From the NCBI GenBank assembly GCA_937924905.1, contig CALDUK010000036.1:1-45758 (forward strand): 45,758 bases of DNA, given 5' to 3'. Position numbers and translations under genes: made by a program. This DNA is from an uncultured Paracoccaceae bacterium (GTDB lineage: Bacteria; Pseudomonadota; Alphaproteobacteria; Rhodobacterales; Rhodobacteraceae). Of the stretch, positions 32,115-41,543 are shown in pieces; the stretch's first letter is position 1; every line of letters begins with the position of its first letter. The notes under the pieces were generated by a model that worked only from the letters and a program-made list of their open reading frames with translations, was not told the origin of the DNA and made no database searches.

Positions 32115-33056
32115 TCAAGCCAGTGTCTGTCCAGCGCCAACATCCACCGCACGCCGTAGCGCCAGCTTGGCGGCAGCATAGTCGCCCAAAGCAATCCCGC
32201 GAAACGCAAATGCCGTCGGCCCGCTGGCGTCGCGTATCTCGATGCGGTCGGTCACCAGATCGGTCAGATCGCCTGCAATCTGATCGGCCGGCAACATCGG
32301 CGTTTCGCTTGCGCGTTCCTGTTCCATATCGTCCACAACGACCGTGCCGAACGCACCCATACCGTCCGGCATCCACGGGATGCAAAGATCGGTGATCGCG
32401 GCAAATGCTGTGGGCTTTAGCCAGCGCGCATCCAGAAACGGCGCGGTCGCATAATCAAGCGTGATCGATGTCACCACGATATCCGCCGCCCGCAGCGCGT
32501 CTTCTGCCGATGGCGCGGCGTGCGCGGCCAGGCCCCTGTCTTCGCTATAGGCACAAAGCGCATCGACATTTGCCGGACCACGCCCGAAGGCCACCACCTG
32601 TTTCAACGGGAAAAGCGCCTGAAACGCCGCCAGATGACTGCGCGCCTGCACCCCGCAGCCCACAAAAGCGATGGTCTCGGCCCCCGCGGGCGCCAGCCGA
32701 CGCGCGGCAACGGCGGACAGCGCGGCGGTTCGATGCGCGGTGACCCAGTTGGCCCCCATCACAGCGCGCAACAGCCCGGTTTGGGCATCCAGCACCAGTA
32801 TGGCCCCATTGATGGCGGGCAGATCGCGTCCTGGGTTTTCGGGCGACACGGTCACCTGTTTGACAACCGTTACGTCGCCCACCGCAAGCGTCGACATCAT
32901 ATAACGCCCTTCGCCCGGCAAAAGCGCGGACTTGGGCGACACATGAAGCCGCCCTTCGGCTTTGTCGATTAAGGCGGCTTCGATGGCGTCGGCCAGTTCG
33001 GGCGGCGCAATAGCCAGCTCGTCCAGAACGGCATCCGGCAGGTACAGCGCGCTCAC
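32115..33056 (-). CDS. Ornithine cyclodeaminase / mu-crystallin family protein
   Basis: A 313-residue NAD(P)-dependent enzyme of the ornithine cyclodeaminase family, which also includes alanine dehydrogenase and pyrroline-2-carboxylate reductase. Visible are the substrate-side segment GRYMMSTLAVGD with K74-region VVKQVTVSPENP, TAHRTAALSAVAARRLA, and the nucleotide-binding FVGCGVQARSHLAAF. Which reaction it performs cannot be decided by eye. The GTG at 33056 overlaps the aminotransferase stop as GTGA, so the two are translated together. Confidence 0.9.
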   Translation of the reverse strand: MSALYLPDAVLDELAIAPPELADAIEAALIDKAEGRLHVSPKSALLPGEGRYMMSTLAVGDVTVVKQVTVSPENPGRDLPAINGAILVLDAQTGLLRAVMGANWVTAHRTAALSAVAARRLAPAGAETIAFVGCGVQARSHLAAFQALFPLKQVVAFGRGPANVDALCAYSEDRGLAAHAAPSAEDALRAADIVVTSITLDYATAPFLDARWLKPTAFAAITDLCIPWMPDGMGAFGTVVVDDMEQERASETPMLPADQIAGDLTDLVTDRIEIRDASGPTAFAFRGIALGDYAAAKLALRRAVDVGAGQTLA

Positions 33057-33916
33057 GCTTTTTCGCCCGCAGCCCAATCCCAATACATGTCGCGGACACG
33101 GCGCGTGATCGGCCCGGCTTGATACTGGGTGCCTGCAAATTCAGTCACCGGTGTAACCTTGTTCATGTTGCCTGACAAAAACACCTCGTCCGCGGCGTGC
33201 ACATCATCAAAGCTCAGCACTTTTTCGGTCACGGGCAACCCATCGGCCGCCAGATTGGTCATATGCCGTGCGCGGGTGATCCCTGCCAGAAACGTCCCGT
33301 TCGGGATTGGCGTCAAAACCTCGCCGTCCTTGACCAGAAACACATTCGCCGTCGCGCTTTCGGCCAGATTGCCCATCGCATCGGCAACCAACGCATTCTG
33401 ATACCCTTGCGCATTCACCTCGCGCAGCATCCGCGCGTTGTTGGGGTACAGACAGCCCGCTTTGGCGTTCACGACCGCATCTTCCAAAACCGGGCGCCGA
33501 AACCGAGTGGTCGTCGCCCGGACGGACGCCTCGGACGGTGCCATTGCGCGTTCTTCAAGGCAGATTGCAAAACCCACATTGCCGTCCGGCACAATCGCGG
33601 TCGCGTCACCATCGATGCCCCAATACATGGGGCGCAGGTAAATATCGCTGTCCCAGTGAAATCCGCGAATACCGTCCCAGATAATCTCGACCATCTGCTG
33701 CGGCGTCATCGTCGGTTTCAGCATCAAGGCGTCGGCCGAGGCGTTCACACGCGTGCAATGCGCCAGCAAATCAGGGGCAACACCATTGAAATACCGCGCC
33801 CCGTCAAACACACCTGACCCCAGCCAGGCGCCGTGATCTGCGGCACCGATCACCGGCACGTCGCCGTCATGCCATGTGCCGTTGAAATAGGTTCTGACTT
33901 TGTCGCCGAATGCCAT
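33053..33916 (-). CDS. Branched-chain-type aminotransferase (fold type IV)
   Basis: A 287-residue class IV PLP aminotransferase. K152 (NAKAGCLYPNN) is the probable Schiff-base lysine and E186 (GNLAESATANVF) the conserved glutamate. The set fits IlvE-like branched-chain aminotransferases, though D-amino-acid transaminases and aminodeoxychorismate lyases share the fold. A Cys-Leu-Tyr-Pro replaces the more usual residues after the lysine. GGAGG precedes ATG 33916. First gene of a unit with the ornithine cyclodeaminase-like gene and perhaps the usp gene. Confidence 0.88.
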   Translation of the reverse strand: MAFGDKVRTYFNGTWHDGDVPVIGAADHGAWLGSGVFDGARYFNGVAPDLLAHCTRVNASADALMLKPTMTPQQMVEIIWDGIRGFHWDSDIYLRPMYWGIDGDATAIVPDGNVGFAICLEERAMAPSEASVRATTTRFRRPVLEDAVVNAKAGCLYPNNARMLREVNAQGYQNALVADAMGNLAESATANVFLVKDGEVLTPIPNGTFLAGITRARHMTNLAADGLPVTEKVLSFDDVHAADEVFLSGNMNKVTPVTEFAGTQYQAGPITRRVRDMYWDWAAGEKA

Positions 33917-33973
33917 GCGGTCCTCCCCGTGTCAGGCGACCCTAGGCAGTGCGCGCAGACGCGTCCAGTGCCG

Positions 33974-34171
33974 TCAATAGTGTGGGGGCCGTTCGTCGCC
34001 CAGAACAACCCCGCCCGAACCTGCAGCCTCGCGTTCGGCCTCGCGCTCCATCAAAAGCTTGATCCGCGCTTGCAGCCGGTCAACCTCGCTGGCCTGCTTT
34101 GACAAGGCGTCGTTCAGCTCGTCCAGCGTGCGTTCCAGATGCGCCATGCGTTCTTCGATTTCCGTGCTCAT
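33974..34171 (-). CDS. slyX: SlyX family protein
   Basis: A 65-residue protein that is almost wholly one coiled-coil helix (residues 3-47, heptads with E/R and L) and ends in PPHY, the signature tail of SlyX. Function unknown in any organism to my knowledge. It is divergent from hisS, with 62 bp between the starts. Confidence 0.9.
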   Translation of the reverse strand: MSTEIEERMAHLERTLDELNDALSKQASEVDRLQARIKLLMEREAEREAAGSGGVVLGDERPPHY

Positions 34172-34233
34172 CTTGCCCCCTTATGCAGGCCGCGCTAAAG
34201 CGCTTGCGCGCAGTATCACCAAGGTAATGCCTT

Positions 34234-35700
34234 ATGGCCAAGACCAAGAAGACACCCCGACCCAGGGCGGAAACGCCGAAGGGCTTTCGCGACTATTTCG
34301 GCGCACAGGTCGAAAGCCGCAAGGCCATGCTGGATCGTATTGCCAAGGTGTATCATCTTTATGGCTTCGAAGCGCTGGAATCTTCGGCCGTTGAAACCGT
34401 CGAAGCGCTGGGCAAGTTTCTGCCCGATGTCGACCGCCCGAACGAAGGCGTTTTTGCCTGGGAAGAAGACAAAGACTGGCTTGCGCTGCGCTATGATCTG
34501 ACAGCCCCTTTGGCGCGCGTCTATGCGCAACACCGCAACGATCTGCCAACGCCCTATCGCCGCTATGCGATGGGCCCTGTTTGGCGGAACGAAAAGCCGG
34601 GTCCGGGGCGGTTTCGGCAGTTTTATCAATGCGATGCAGACACGGTTGGCACGGCAAGCGTCGCGGCGGATGCCGAGATCTGCATGATGTTGGCCGACGC
34701 GATCGAAGCCGTGGGGATCGAGCGCGGGGATTACGTGATCCGGGTGAACAACCGAAAGGTGCTGAACGGGGTGCTGGAAGTCGCGGGTTTGCCGGAAGAA
34801 GCCGAACGCGAACGCGGCATCGTCTTGCGCGCCATCGACAAGCTGGACCGCTTGGGGCTCGAAGGTGTGCGGGCTTTGCTGGGCGACGGGCGCAAGGATG
34901 ACAGTGGTGATTTCACCAAAGGCGCCGGGCTGAATGCTGCGCAGGCCGATGTGATCATGGGGTTTGTCGATGCCGGACAATCTGATGGCGACCCAATCGC
35001 GCTGCTCAGCGCGCTTGTCGGCGACAATCAAACAGGCGCCGAAGGGGTGCAGGAACTGAACGAAATCGCCCAGCTTTGCACGGCCCAAGGGTATGGTCCC
35101 GACCGCATCATCATCGACCCGTCCGTCGTCCGCGGCCTGGGCTACTATACCGGTCCGGTCTACGAAGCCGAACTGACCTTTGAAATTAAGGACGAAAAAG
35201 GCCGCCCGCGTCAGTTTGGGTCAGTCGCAGGCGGGGGACGGTATGACGATCTGGTCAAACGGTTCACCGGCCAGACGGTACCTGCGCTTGGTGTGTCGAT
35301 CGGCGTTGACCGTTTGCTTGCGGCGCTGGAAGCCAAGGGGCGGCTGGATGCGGAAACCCACGGCCCTGTGGTTGTCACCGTCATGGATCGCGACCGCATG
35401 GCCGACTATCAGACCATGGCGCACGAGCTGCGCGCGGCGGGTATTCGCGCGGAAGTCTACCTTGGAAACCCCAAGAATTTCGGCAATCAGTTGAAATATG
35501 CCGACCGGCGTCAAAGCCCGGTTGCCATCATTCAGGGCAGTGACGAAGCCGCGAGAGATGTCTTGCAAATCAAAGACTTGGTGCTTGGTGCCGAGATTGC
35601 GGAAACCGCCTCGGTTGAGGAATGGAAAGAGCAAAAACAGCAGTTTGAATGCAAGCGCACCGATTTGGTGGCGAAGGTCCGCGAGATCTTGGAGCGGTGA
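34234..35700 (+). CDS. hisS: Histidyl-tRNA synthetase
   Basis: A 488-residue class II synthetase charging tRNA-His. Class II motif 2 appears as [20 protein letters not shown], followed by [12 protein letters not shown]; motif 3 is near [13 protein letters not shown]. The histidine-A loop [14 protein letters not shown] is clear. The C-terminal anticodon-binding domain starts near residue 385. A Lys/Thr/Pro-rich N-terminal tail (about 1-15) precedes the core. AAGG precedes ATG 34234. Its stop overlaps the hisZ start (GTGA). Confidence 0.96.
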   Translation: MAKTKKTPRPRAETPKGFRDYFGAQVESRKAMLDRIAKVYHLYGFEALESSAVETVEALGKFLPDVDRPNEGVFAWEEDKDWLALRYDLTAPLARVYAQHRNDLPTPYRRYAMGPVWRNEKPGPGRFRQFYQCDADTVGTASVAADAEICMMLADAIEAVGIERGDYVIRVNNRKVLNGVLEVAGLPEEAERERGIVLRAIDKLDRLGLEGVRALLGDGRKDDSGDFTKGAGLNAAQADVIMGFVDAGQSDGDPIALLSALVGDNQTGAEGVQELNEIAQLCTAQGYGPDRIIIDPSVVRGLGYYTGPVYEAELTFEIKDEKGRPRQFGSVAGGGRYDDLVKRFTGQTVPALGVSIGVDRLLAALEAKGRLDAETHGPVVVTVMDRDRMADYQTMAHELRAAGIRAEVYLGNPKNFGNQLKYADRRQSPVAIIQGSDEAARDVLQIKDLVLGAEIAETASVEEWKEQKQQFECKRTDLVAKVREILER

Positions 35701-36749
35701 CGCTTAAATCCGACATCCGGGCGGAAGCCGACCGGTTGCGCGCCGGGTTCGAGGCGCGTGGGGCGGCAGTGTTTGAAGCCGATATATTGCAGCATGCAGG
35801 CGCGCTTTTGAACCTGTATGGCGAGGATATCCGCGCGCGGGCCTTTGTAACGCAAGACCCGTTGAAGGGTGAGATGATGCTGCGTCCGGATTTCACCGTG
35901 CCTTTGGTGCAGCGGCACTTGGAAATGGGCGCGAAACCAGCGGTTTACACCTATGCGGGCGAGGTTTTTCGGCGGCAGGAAGAAGATGAAAACCGGCCGA
36001 GTGAATATATTCAGGTCGGATATGAGCGGATCGGCGACGCAGATACGAAAGTCGCGGATGCTGATGTTTTTAAAGCATTTTCCACAGCCTTGGGCGATTT
36101 GCCCGTTGTGTCCACCATCGGAGATCTGGGGCTGATCGAAAGCGCTGTGCGCGGGCTGGACACGCCGCAAAGACGCAAGGACGCGTTGTTGCGTCATATC
36201 TGGCGACCGACGCGGTTTAATGCCTTGCTGGACCGTTTTTCAATCCCCGCCCAATCGCCGCCGCTGCCGCCTGACCCGGACTTGCCGCATGTTGGATTGC
36301 GGTCGCGCAAAGAGATTTCGCAACGCATCGCCGTGCTGGCCGAAGAAGCGGAAACACCCCCCCTGTCGCAGGCCGATGTGGGCCGCCTGCGCGGATTGAT
36401 GGCGATTAAGGATTCTTTGCCTAAGGCGCTGGAAAGACTGGAAATTATTGCCGATGGAAGTGCGTCTGTGACGCAGGCGTTGGACGGGTTTCGGGCGCTT
36501 TGTCAGGCGCTGAAGGCGCAGGGTATCGACACGACCAACGTCATGTTTGACGCGACTTTCGGGCTGACCACGCTGGAATATTACACCGGTTTTGTCTTTG
36601 GCTTCGCGGCCCCCGGATATGCCCCGGTGGCGACGGGTGGGCGGTATGATTTGCTGACGCGAGCCTTGTCAGATGGACGCCACATTCCGGCGGTGGGCGG
36701 TGTGATCCGGCCTGAAATTGCGCTGGATATTCGGGGGGGCGGGGCATGA
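35697..36749 (+). CDS. hisZ: ATP phosphoribosyltransferase regulatory subunit HisZ
   Basis: A 350-residue paralogue of the HisRS catalytic core without aminoacylation function, required as regulatory partner of short-form HisG. It keeps [16 protein letters not shown] and [30 protein letters not shown] segments (the latter split over 577-690 bp into... the C-terminal core). It lacks the anticodon-binding domain. GTG 35697 overlaps the hisS TGA and its own TGA overlaps hisG (ATGA), so hisS, hisZ and hisG are translationally coupled. Confidence 0.93.
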   Translation: MTLKSDIRAEADRLRAGFEARGAAVFEADILQHAGALLNLYGEDIRARAFVTQDPLKGEMMLRPDFTVPLVQRHLEMGAKPAVYTYAGEVFRRQEEDENRPSEYIQVGYERIGDADTKVADADVFKAFSTALGDLPVVSTIGDLGLIESAVRGLDTPQRRKDALLRHIWRPTRFNALLDRFSIPAQSPPLPPDPDLPHVGLRSRKEISQRIAVLAEEAETPPLSQADVGRLRGLMAIKDSLPKALERLEIIADGSASVTQALDGFRALCQALKAQGIDTTNVMFDATFGLTTLEYYTGFVFGFAAPGYAPVATGGRYDLLTRALSDGRHIPAVGGVIRPEIALDIRGGGA

Positions 36750-37435
36750 CGCTCAAGCTTGGCGTGCCCTCTAAGGGTCGGTTAATGCAGGAAACTTTTG
36801 ACTGGTTCGCGGATCGTGGCGTGCGCATTGAGCGTACGGGCACCAACCGGGAATACGCCGGTCGTGTGGATGGTGTTGACGGGATTGAGCTGGTTTTGCT
36901 GTCGGCCGGTGAGATTCCGCGTGAATTGGCCAGCGGACGGATTGCCCTGGGGGTGACTGGAACCGATGTTGTCGAAGAGAAAATCGCGGGCTGGGAAGAT
37001 CGCATTTCACCTTTGATTTCAATGGGTTTTGGGAAGGCCGATCTTATTTTGGCCGTGCCGAAAACCTGGACGGATGTGCGCGATGTCGCGGATCTGGACG
37101 CGGTGGCGCAGGCGTTTTGGCAGGTGCATGGGATGCGGTTGCGGATTGCGACCAAGTATCACCGTTTGGTTCGCGCCCATTTGCGCAGGGCAGAAATCGC
37201 GGGATATCAGTTGGTTGACAGTCAGGGGGCGACCGAAGGAACGGTCGCGAATGGCACCGCCGAGGCGATTGCCGACATCACCTCGACCGGGGCGACGTTG
37301 GATGCGAACCATTTGAAGATTATTGGCGATGTCATCCATTCCAGTCAGGCGACGTTGTTTCAATCGAAGATGGCGACGCTGACAGATGCGGATCAGGCCG
37401 CGCTTGCGGCGTTTTGCAAAAAGCTGAAAATCTGA
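36746..37435 (+). CDS. hisG: ATP phosphoribosyltransferase, short form
   Basis: A 229-residue HisG catalysing the first step of histidine biosynthesis, ATP plus PRPP to phosphoribosyl-ATP. The start LKLGVPSKGRL and the PRPP-binding loop region DITSTGATLDAN are present. It lacks the C-terminal regulatory domain of the long form (~300 residues), consistent with the adjacent hisZ, with which it forms a hetero-octamer in characterised species. ATG overlaps the hisZ stop. Confidence 0.96.
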   Translation: MTLKLGVPSKGRLMQETFDWFADRGVRIERTGTNREYAGRVDGVDGIELVLLSAGEIPRELASGRIALGVTGTDVVEEKIAGWEDRISPLISMGFGKADLILAVPKTWTDVRDVADLDAVAQAFWQVHGMRLRIATKYHRLVRAHLRRAEIAGYQLVDSQGATEGTVANGTAEAIADITSTGATLDANHLKIIGDVIHSSQATLFQSKMATLTDADQAALAAFCKKLKI

Positions 37436-37457
37436 AAGATATCAGATATTTACGCGA

Positions 37458-37886
37458 TCAGCGTATGCCGACTTCGGACAGCGCTAAAACCAGTTTTGGG
37501 GGCAGATCGTCATTTGCTGTGCCTGCCGCCAAATCGCGGGGGGCGTCTTTGCCTGGCAGGTATCGCCACCCCTGAAACGGGCGTTTTGGCATACCTTCAA
37601 CGCGCACCACATTTGGGTCCAGTACGATGCCGCATCGCCGGATTCCATCGGATCTGATGACTTCGTCGAGACGGATAATGCGCTGACGACAGAGCGCTAC
37701 CCCTTTGAAAACCCAGAATAAAGAGCCGCCGTCCAACAGTTCGGCTTCTCGTTTGGGCCACATACGGGTGACATGCCGAGGCACCCCGTCTGGCCCTTTG
37801 GCACGCGGGTTTTCCTGCCAGTCAATCAGGTCCTGAACGGTTTCGGCCCCGACGCATAGCTTTATGAGATGTAGCGACTTATCCAC
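37458..37886 (-). CDS. DUF1489 family protein
   Basis: A 142-residue protein of the alphaproteobacterial DUF1489 family, starting near LHLIKLCVGAETVQDL, with conserved TRMWPKRE and the end region PFQGWRYL. Function unknown. No ATG is available; I take GTG 37886, which lies inside a perfect DnaA box, while GTG 37898 is an alternative. Neither has a good Shine-Dalgarno sequence. It is divergent from nrdJ and convergent with hisG. Confidence 0.82.
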   Translation of the reverse strand: MDKSLHLIKLCVGAETVQDLIDWQENPRAKGPDGVPRHVTRMWPKREAELLDGGSLFWVFKGVALCRQRIIRLDEVIRSDGIRRCGIVLDPNVVRVEGMPKRPFQGWRYLPGKDAPRDLAAGTANDDLPPKLVLALSEVGIR

Positions 37887-37918
37887 AGATTCACCCACAG
37901 ACTGTACCTTATATGGTA
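37879..37918. promoter_or_regulatory. DnaA box and palindrome in the nrdJ upstream region
   Basis: TTATCCACA (37879-37887) is a perfect DnaA box; TCACCCACA (37891-37899) is a degenerate second copy with two mismatches. Further right, TACC-TTATAT-GGTA (37905-37918) is an AT-centred palindrome that may include a -10 element. It does not fit the NrdR box as I know it. Confidence 0.5.
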
Positions 37919-37978
37919 GCGCATTGCCCACCGGCTGCAACTTGTTGTAGATTGCTGTCCTGCTTCCAAGGAATCGCC

Positions 37979-40276
37979 ATGACCCGTTTTGCCGCGCCCA
38001 TTGCTGAACAGATCTGGGATATGAAATATCGCCTGAAAGAGGGTGATGGCACGCCGATTGATGGCAGCGTCGAAGACACCTGGCGGCGGATCGCGCGGTC
38101 TTTGGCAGAGGTCGAGAAAGACGCAACCCATTGGGAAGACAAATTTTATTCGGCATTGGAAGATTTTCGTTTCTTGCCGGCGGGCCGGATTGTAGCGGGC
38201 GCTGGCACGGGGCGGTCTGTAACGCTGTTCAATTGTTTTGTGATGGGGACCATCCCCGACTCGATGTCGGGCATTTTTGAAGGGCTGAAAGAGGCCGCTT
38301 TGACCATGCAGCAGGGCGGTGGCATCGGTTACGATTTTTCAACCATTCGTCCGAAAGGCGCCGATGTGAAGGGTGTCGCGGCGGATGCAAGCGGGCCTTT
38401 ATCGTTCATGGATGTCTGGGACGCCATGTGCCGGACGATCATGTCCGCCGGGTCGCGGCGCGGCGCGATGATGGCAACGATGCGGTGCGATCACCCGGAT
38501 GTGGAAGACTTTATCACCGCGAAGGCCGACCCGGAGCGGTTGCGGAATTTCAATGTCAGCGTTCTGGTCACCGACCCGTTCATGGAGGCCGTGAAGGCGG
38601 ACGGGCCATGGGATCTGATTTTCGACGGCAAGGTCTATAAGACCGTGCAGGCCCGCCAGTTGTGGGACCGTATCATGCGGGCGACCTATGATTACGCCGA
38701 GCCGGGCGTGATCTTTATTGACCGCATCAACGCGATGAACAATCTGGCCTATTGCGAAACGATCAGCGCCACAAACCCTTGTGGTGAACAGCCTTTGCCG
38801 CCCTATGGCGCGTGTTTGCTGGGGTCGATCAATCTGGCCAAGCTGGTGGATGCGCCGTTTGAGGATGGCGCAGATCTGGACGAAACCGCCCTGGACGATC
38901 TGGTCGCGACGGCTGTGCGGATGATGGACAATGTGGTGGATGCATCGCGCTTTCCGCTGGAAGAACAGGCGCGCGAAGCCGCCGCCAAGCGTCGGATCGG
39001 GCTGGGCGTGACCGGTCTGGCGGACGCGCTTTTGATGGTTGGGTCGCGCTATGGGTCGGAAGAAGCGGCGCGTCTGACGGAGCGCTGGTTGCAGCGGATT
39101 GCCCGCGCCGCATACAGCGCGTCGGCGCATCTGGCCGAGGAGAAAGGGGCGTTTCCCCTGTTCGAGGCAGACGCATTTCTGGACAGCGGTGCGATGCGGA
39201 AAATGGACGCTGATGTGCGCGACTTGATTCGCGACAAGGGAATACGGAACGCTCTCTTAACGTCTATTGCACCAACTGGGACTATTTCTTTGTACGCCGG
39301 GAACGTGTCGAGTGGCATCGAACCGGTGTTTGCTTTCGCCTATACCCGCAAGGTCCTGCAAAAGGACGGCACGCGGACCGAGGAGGAAGTGGTCGATTAT
39401 GCGGTTCAGCTGTGGCGGGACAAGTTCGGCGATGCCGAGCTGCCAGAGCATTTTGTCAACGCCCAGACTTTGTCGCCGGGTGATCATGTCCGTATGCAGG
39501 CTGCGGCTCAGGAGTGGGTGGATTCATCTATCTCTAAGACCATCAATGTGCCTGAAGACATATCCTTTGACGCGTTCAAGGATGTGTACCTTCAGGCGTA
39601 TGAAAGCGGCTGCAAAGGTTGCACAACGTATCGGCCCAACGCCGTTACGGGGTCTGTGCTGTCGGTGAGTGAAGCAACGCCTGCGCAGACTGAAGATACC
39701 GCCAAAACCCGTGGGCAGGAACTGGCCGCGGCGCAGGCGGGCAATGAGGTTGTTTATATTGCCGAGCCGCTGGACCGACCCGGCGCGCTGGAGGGGCAGA
39801 CGTATAAGCTGAAGTGGCCCGAAAGCCAGCACGCGCTTTATATCACCGTCAATGACATTATGGTCGGTGGGCGGCGGCAACCGTTTGAAGTGTTCATCAA
39901 TTCGAAGAACATGGAGCATTTTGCCTGGACCGTGGCGTTGACGCGGATGATCAGCGCGGTCTTCCGCCGGGGCGGTGATGTGTCTTTTGTGGTGGAAGAA
40001 CTGAAGGCCGTTTTTGATCCGCGCGGGGGCGCGTGGATGAACGGTAAATATGTGCCGTCGATCCTGGCCGCGATTGGCGGGGTGATCGAGCGGCATCTGA
40101 TCGATATCGGGTTTATCGAGGGCGAGGGCATGGGGCTGAAGTCCGACCCGCAGGCCGAGGTGGTGAACCTTGGCGGTAACCCTGGTCCCGCCTGTCCGAG
40201 TTGCGGGCAATTTGGCATGCAGATGATCGAAGGCTGCATGACCTGCGCCAGTTGCGGGCATTCGAAATGCGGGTAA
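37979..40276 (+). CDS. nrdJ: Adenosylcobalamin-dependent (class II) ribonucleotide reductase
   Basis: A 765-residue class II reductase making deoxyribonucleotides with AdoCbl as radical source, so oxygen-independent. Active-site segments: GGGIGYDFSTIRP, the NPCGEQPLPPYGACLLGSINLA stretch split around its catalytic Cys-Glu, and a late TYRPNAV motif. The C-terminus has two CxxC pairs (CPSCGQFG and CASCGHSKCG), probably a zinc or redox tail. AAGGA precedes ATG 37979. No nrdAB is seen here. The upstream gap of 92 bp is too short for a cobalamin riboswitch. Confidence 0.96.
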   Translation: MTRFAAPIAEQIWDMKYRLKEGDGTPIDGSVEDTWRRIARSLAEVEKDATHWEDKFYSALEDFRFLPAGRIVAGAGTGRSVTLFNCFVMGTIPDSMSGIFEGLKEAALTMQQGGGIGYDFSTIRPKGADVKGVAADASGPLSFMDVWDAMCRTIMSAGSRRGAMMATMRCDHPDVEDFITAKADPERLRNFNVSVLVTDPFMEAVKADGPWDLIFDGKVYKTVQARQLWDRIMRATYDYAEPGVIFIDRINAMNNLAYCETISATNPCGEQPLPPYGACLLGSINLAKLVDAPFEDGADLDETALDDLVATAVRMMDNVVDASRFPLEEQAREAAAKRRIGLGVTGLADALLMVGSRYGSEEAARLTERWLQRIARAAYSASAHLAEEKGAFPLFEADAFLDSGAMRKMDADVRDLIRDKGIRNALLTSIAPTGTISLYAGNVSSGIEPVFAFAYTRKVLQKDGTRTEEEVVDYAVQLWRDKFGDAELPEHFVNAQTLSPGDHVRMQAAAQEWVDSSISKTINVPEDISFDAFKDVYLQAYESGCKGCTTYRPNAVTGSVLSVSEATPAQTEDTAKTRGQELAAAQAGNEVVYIAEPLDRPGALEGQTYKLKWPESQHALYITVNDIMVGGRRQPFEVFINSKNMEHFAWTVALTRMISAVFRRGGDVSFVVEELKAVFDPRGGAWMNGKYVPSILAAIGGVIERHLIDIGFIEGEGMGLKSDPQAEVVNLGGNPGPACPSCGQFGMQMIEGCMTCASCGHSKCG

Positions 40277-40342
40277 ACCCCGTTTGACGTTGCAAGAAAG
40301 ACTCAGACCTGCCGGGGGCGGCCTTTTCGGCTTGCCCTGTGG

Positions 40343-40377
40343 GTAAGTTCCGTTAACCTTCGTTAACAAAGAACTAA
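40343..40377. promoter_or_regulatory. TTAA-type repeats before the Hint gene
   Basis: TTAAC (40353-40357) and TTAAC (40363-40367) are spaced by 10 bp, and CTAA follows 11 bp later (40374-40377). TTAA-N7-CTAA is one base from a CtrA site; the first pair has N6 and is off-consensus. The block ends 22 bp before the ATG at 40400, much as in the small gene at 6340. Confidence 0.3.
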
Positions 40378-40399
40378 AAAATAAGTTCGAGGCAGGTAA

Positions 40400-41464
40400 A
40401 TGACTATGATGGCGAGCCCCGAGGGCACGTACGTCATTTCGTGGGCACAGTCCGAGGTGGATGGTATTGCAGCGGCTCCGGTCGCTTCGCTTGACGAGGG
40501 TGCCTATTGGATTTGGCGGGGAGAGCCGGTGCGCATTGATGGTGCGTCGGGTTTTCGGAATGACCTTCGTTTTGGACATCAGGACAGCTATCGAAAACGC
40601 GCGGCCGCGAGCGCCCGTCGCATCGTGTCGCGGGCCCTGGTGATGGAGGGCGTGCGGACGCCCTATTCGGAATTTATGGCAGATTTCGATCGCACGTTTC
40701 GCGTGACCGATGGCCAGAGCGACTGGATGGTGACGCTGATCGAAATGGCCGAGATTGCACGCCCGCTTTTGATGTTCACCGGTCAATTGCCGCCGCGCGA
40801 TGTGCCCTTGCGCATTTGCAGCGGGGTTGCGGCGAAAGCTTTGCCATCGGTGATTGCGGATGCCGCCGAAGGGGTGGTGTGTTTTACGCCGGGTACCGTT
40901 CTTGAAACGCCCGAGGGTCTGAAACCGGTCGAAACGCTGGTGGCGGGCGATCTGGTGGTGACCAAGGATGGGGGCGCGCAGCCGATTGTCTGGGCGGGGA
41001 ACCGCAATGTGTCCGGCGCGCGGCTGTATGCGATGCCGGATTTGCGGCCCGTTCGCATTCGCGCGGGCGCTTTGGGTGATGGTCGCCCCAGCGATGATCT
41101 GATCGTCTCGCCCGATCACAAGATGGTGGTGCGTGGCGAAGCAGCGCAGGCGCTTTGGGGCGAGGCCGAGGTGTTGGCCGCCGCCCGCGACTTAATAGAC
41201 GGCACACGGATTGCGCGCGATCTGGCGGCAAAATCGGTGACCTATTGTCACCTGATGCTGGAACAACATCATATTCTGGTCGCCAATGGCGTCGAAACCG
41301 AAAGCTTTCACCCGGCCGCCGCCTCGCTTGAGACGATCGAGGAAGATCAACGCGAACGGCTTTTTGATGTTCTGCCGGGGCTTGAGGATGATCCGACCTG
41401 TTATGGTCCGACCTCGCGTCGGGTGTTGTCCCAAGGGGAAGCGGCGCTTTTGTCGGTGGCCTGA
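40400..41464 (+). CDS. Hint (Hedgehog/intein) domain protein
   Basis: A 354-residue protein. Residues 1-155 show no domain I recognise. A Hint domain of the Hint_2 type starts at C161 (VVCFTPGTVLETPEG), continues through a VAGDLVVTKDGGAQPIVW segment and SPDHKMVV (block B histidine), and ends near HHILVANGVETESF. The block-A cysteine and block-B histidine are intact, so N-S acyl shift and cleavage between the N-terminal part and the Hint domain are possible. No obvious C-extein nucleophile follows. Such proteins are frequent in Rhodobacteraceae; function unknown. No signal peptide is visible. A terminator follows. Confidence 0.85.
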   Translation: MTMMASPEGTYVISWAQSEVDGIAAAPVASLDEGAYWIWRGEPVRIDGASGFRNDLRFGHQDSYRKRAAASARRIVSRALVMEGVRTPYSEFMADFDRTFRVTDGQSDWMVTLIEMAEIARPLLMFTGQLPPRDVPLRICSGVAAKALPSVIADAAEGVVCFTPGTVLETPEGLKPVETLVAGDLVVTKDGGAQPIVWAGNRNVSGARLYAMPDLRPVRIRAGALGDGRPSDDLIVSPDHKMVVRGEAAQALWGEAEVLAAARDLIDGTRIARDLAAKSVTYCHLMLEQHHILVANGVETESFHPAAASLETIEEDQRERLFDVLPGLEDDPTCYGPTSRRVLSQGEAALLSVA

Positions 41465-41485
41465 GGCGTCGGTTTGCTGATTTCC

Positions 41486-41512
41486 AAGGGCGTGCTGCGG
41501 GCACGCCCTTTT
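41486..41512 (+). terminator. Rho-independent terminator of the Hint gene
   Basis: AAGGGCGTGC (41486-41495) pairs with GCACGCCCTT (41501-41510), a 10-bp stem with a 5-base loop ending in four T. It separates the Hint gene from the potassium uptake genes. Confidence 0.9.
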
Positions 41513-41543
41513 CATTTGGGGGCCATGGACTAGACTTCCCCTT

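Noticed and set aside
37905..37918. NrdR box before nrdJ
   Set aside because: The palindrome TACC-N6-GGTA does not fit the NrdR consensus with its ACACTATAT-type half-sites.
37887..37978. Cobalamin riboswitch before nrdJ
   Set aside because: The gap is under 100 bp and lacks the B12-box core, although the enzyme needs cobalamin.
40353..40367. Perfect CtrA site before the Hint gene
   Set aside because: The two TTAAC blocks are separated by N6, not N7; kept only as a weak related element with the CTAA at 40374.
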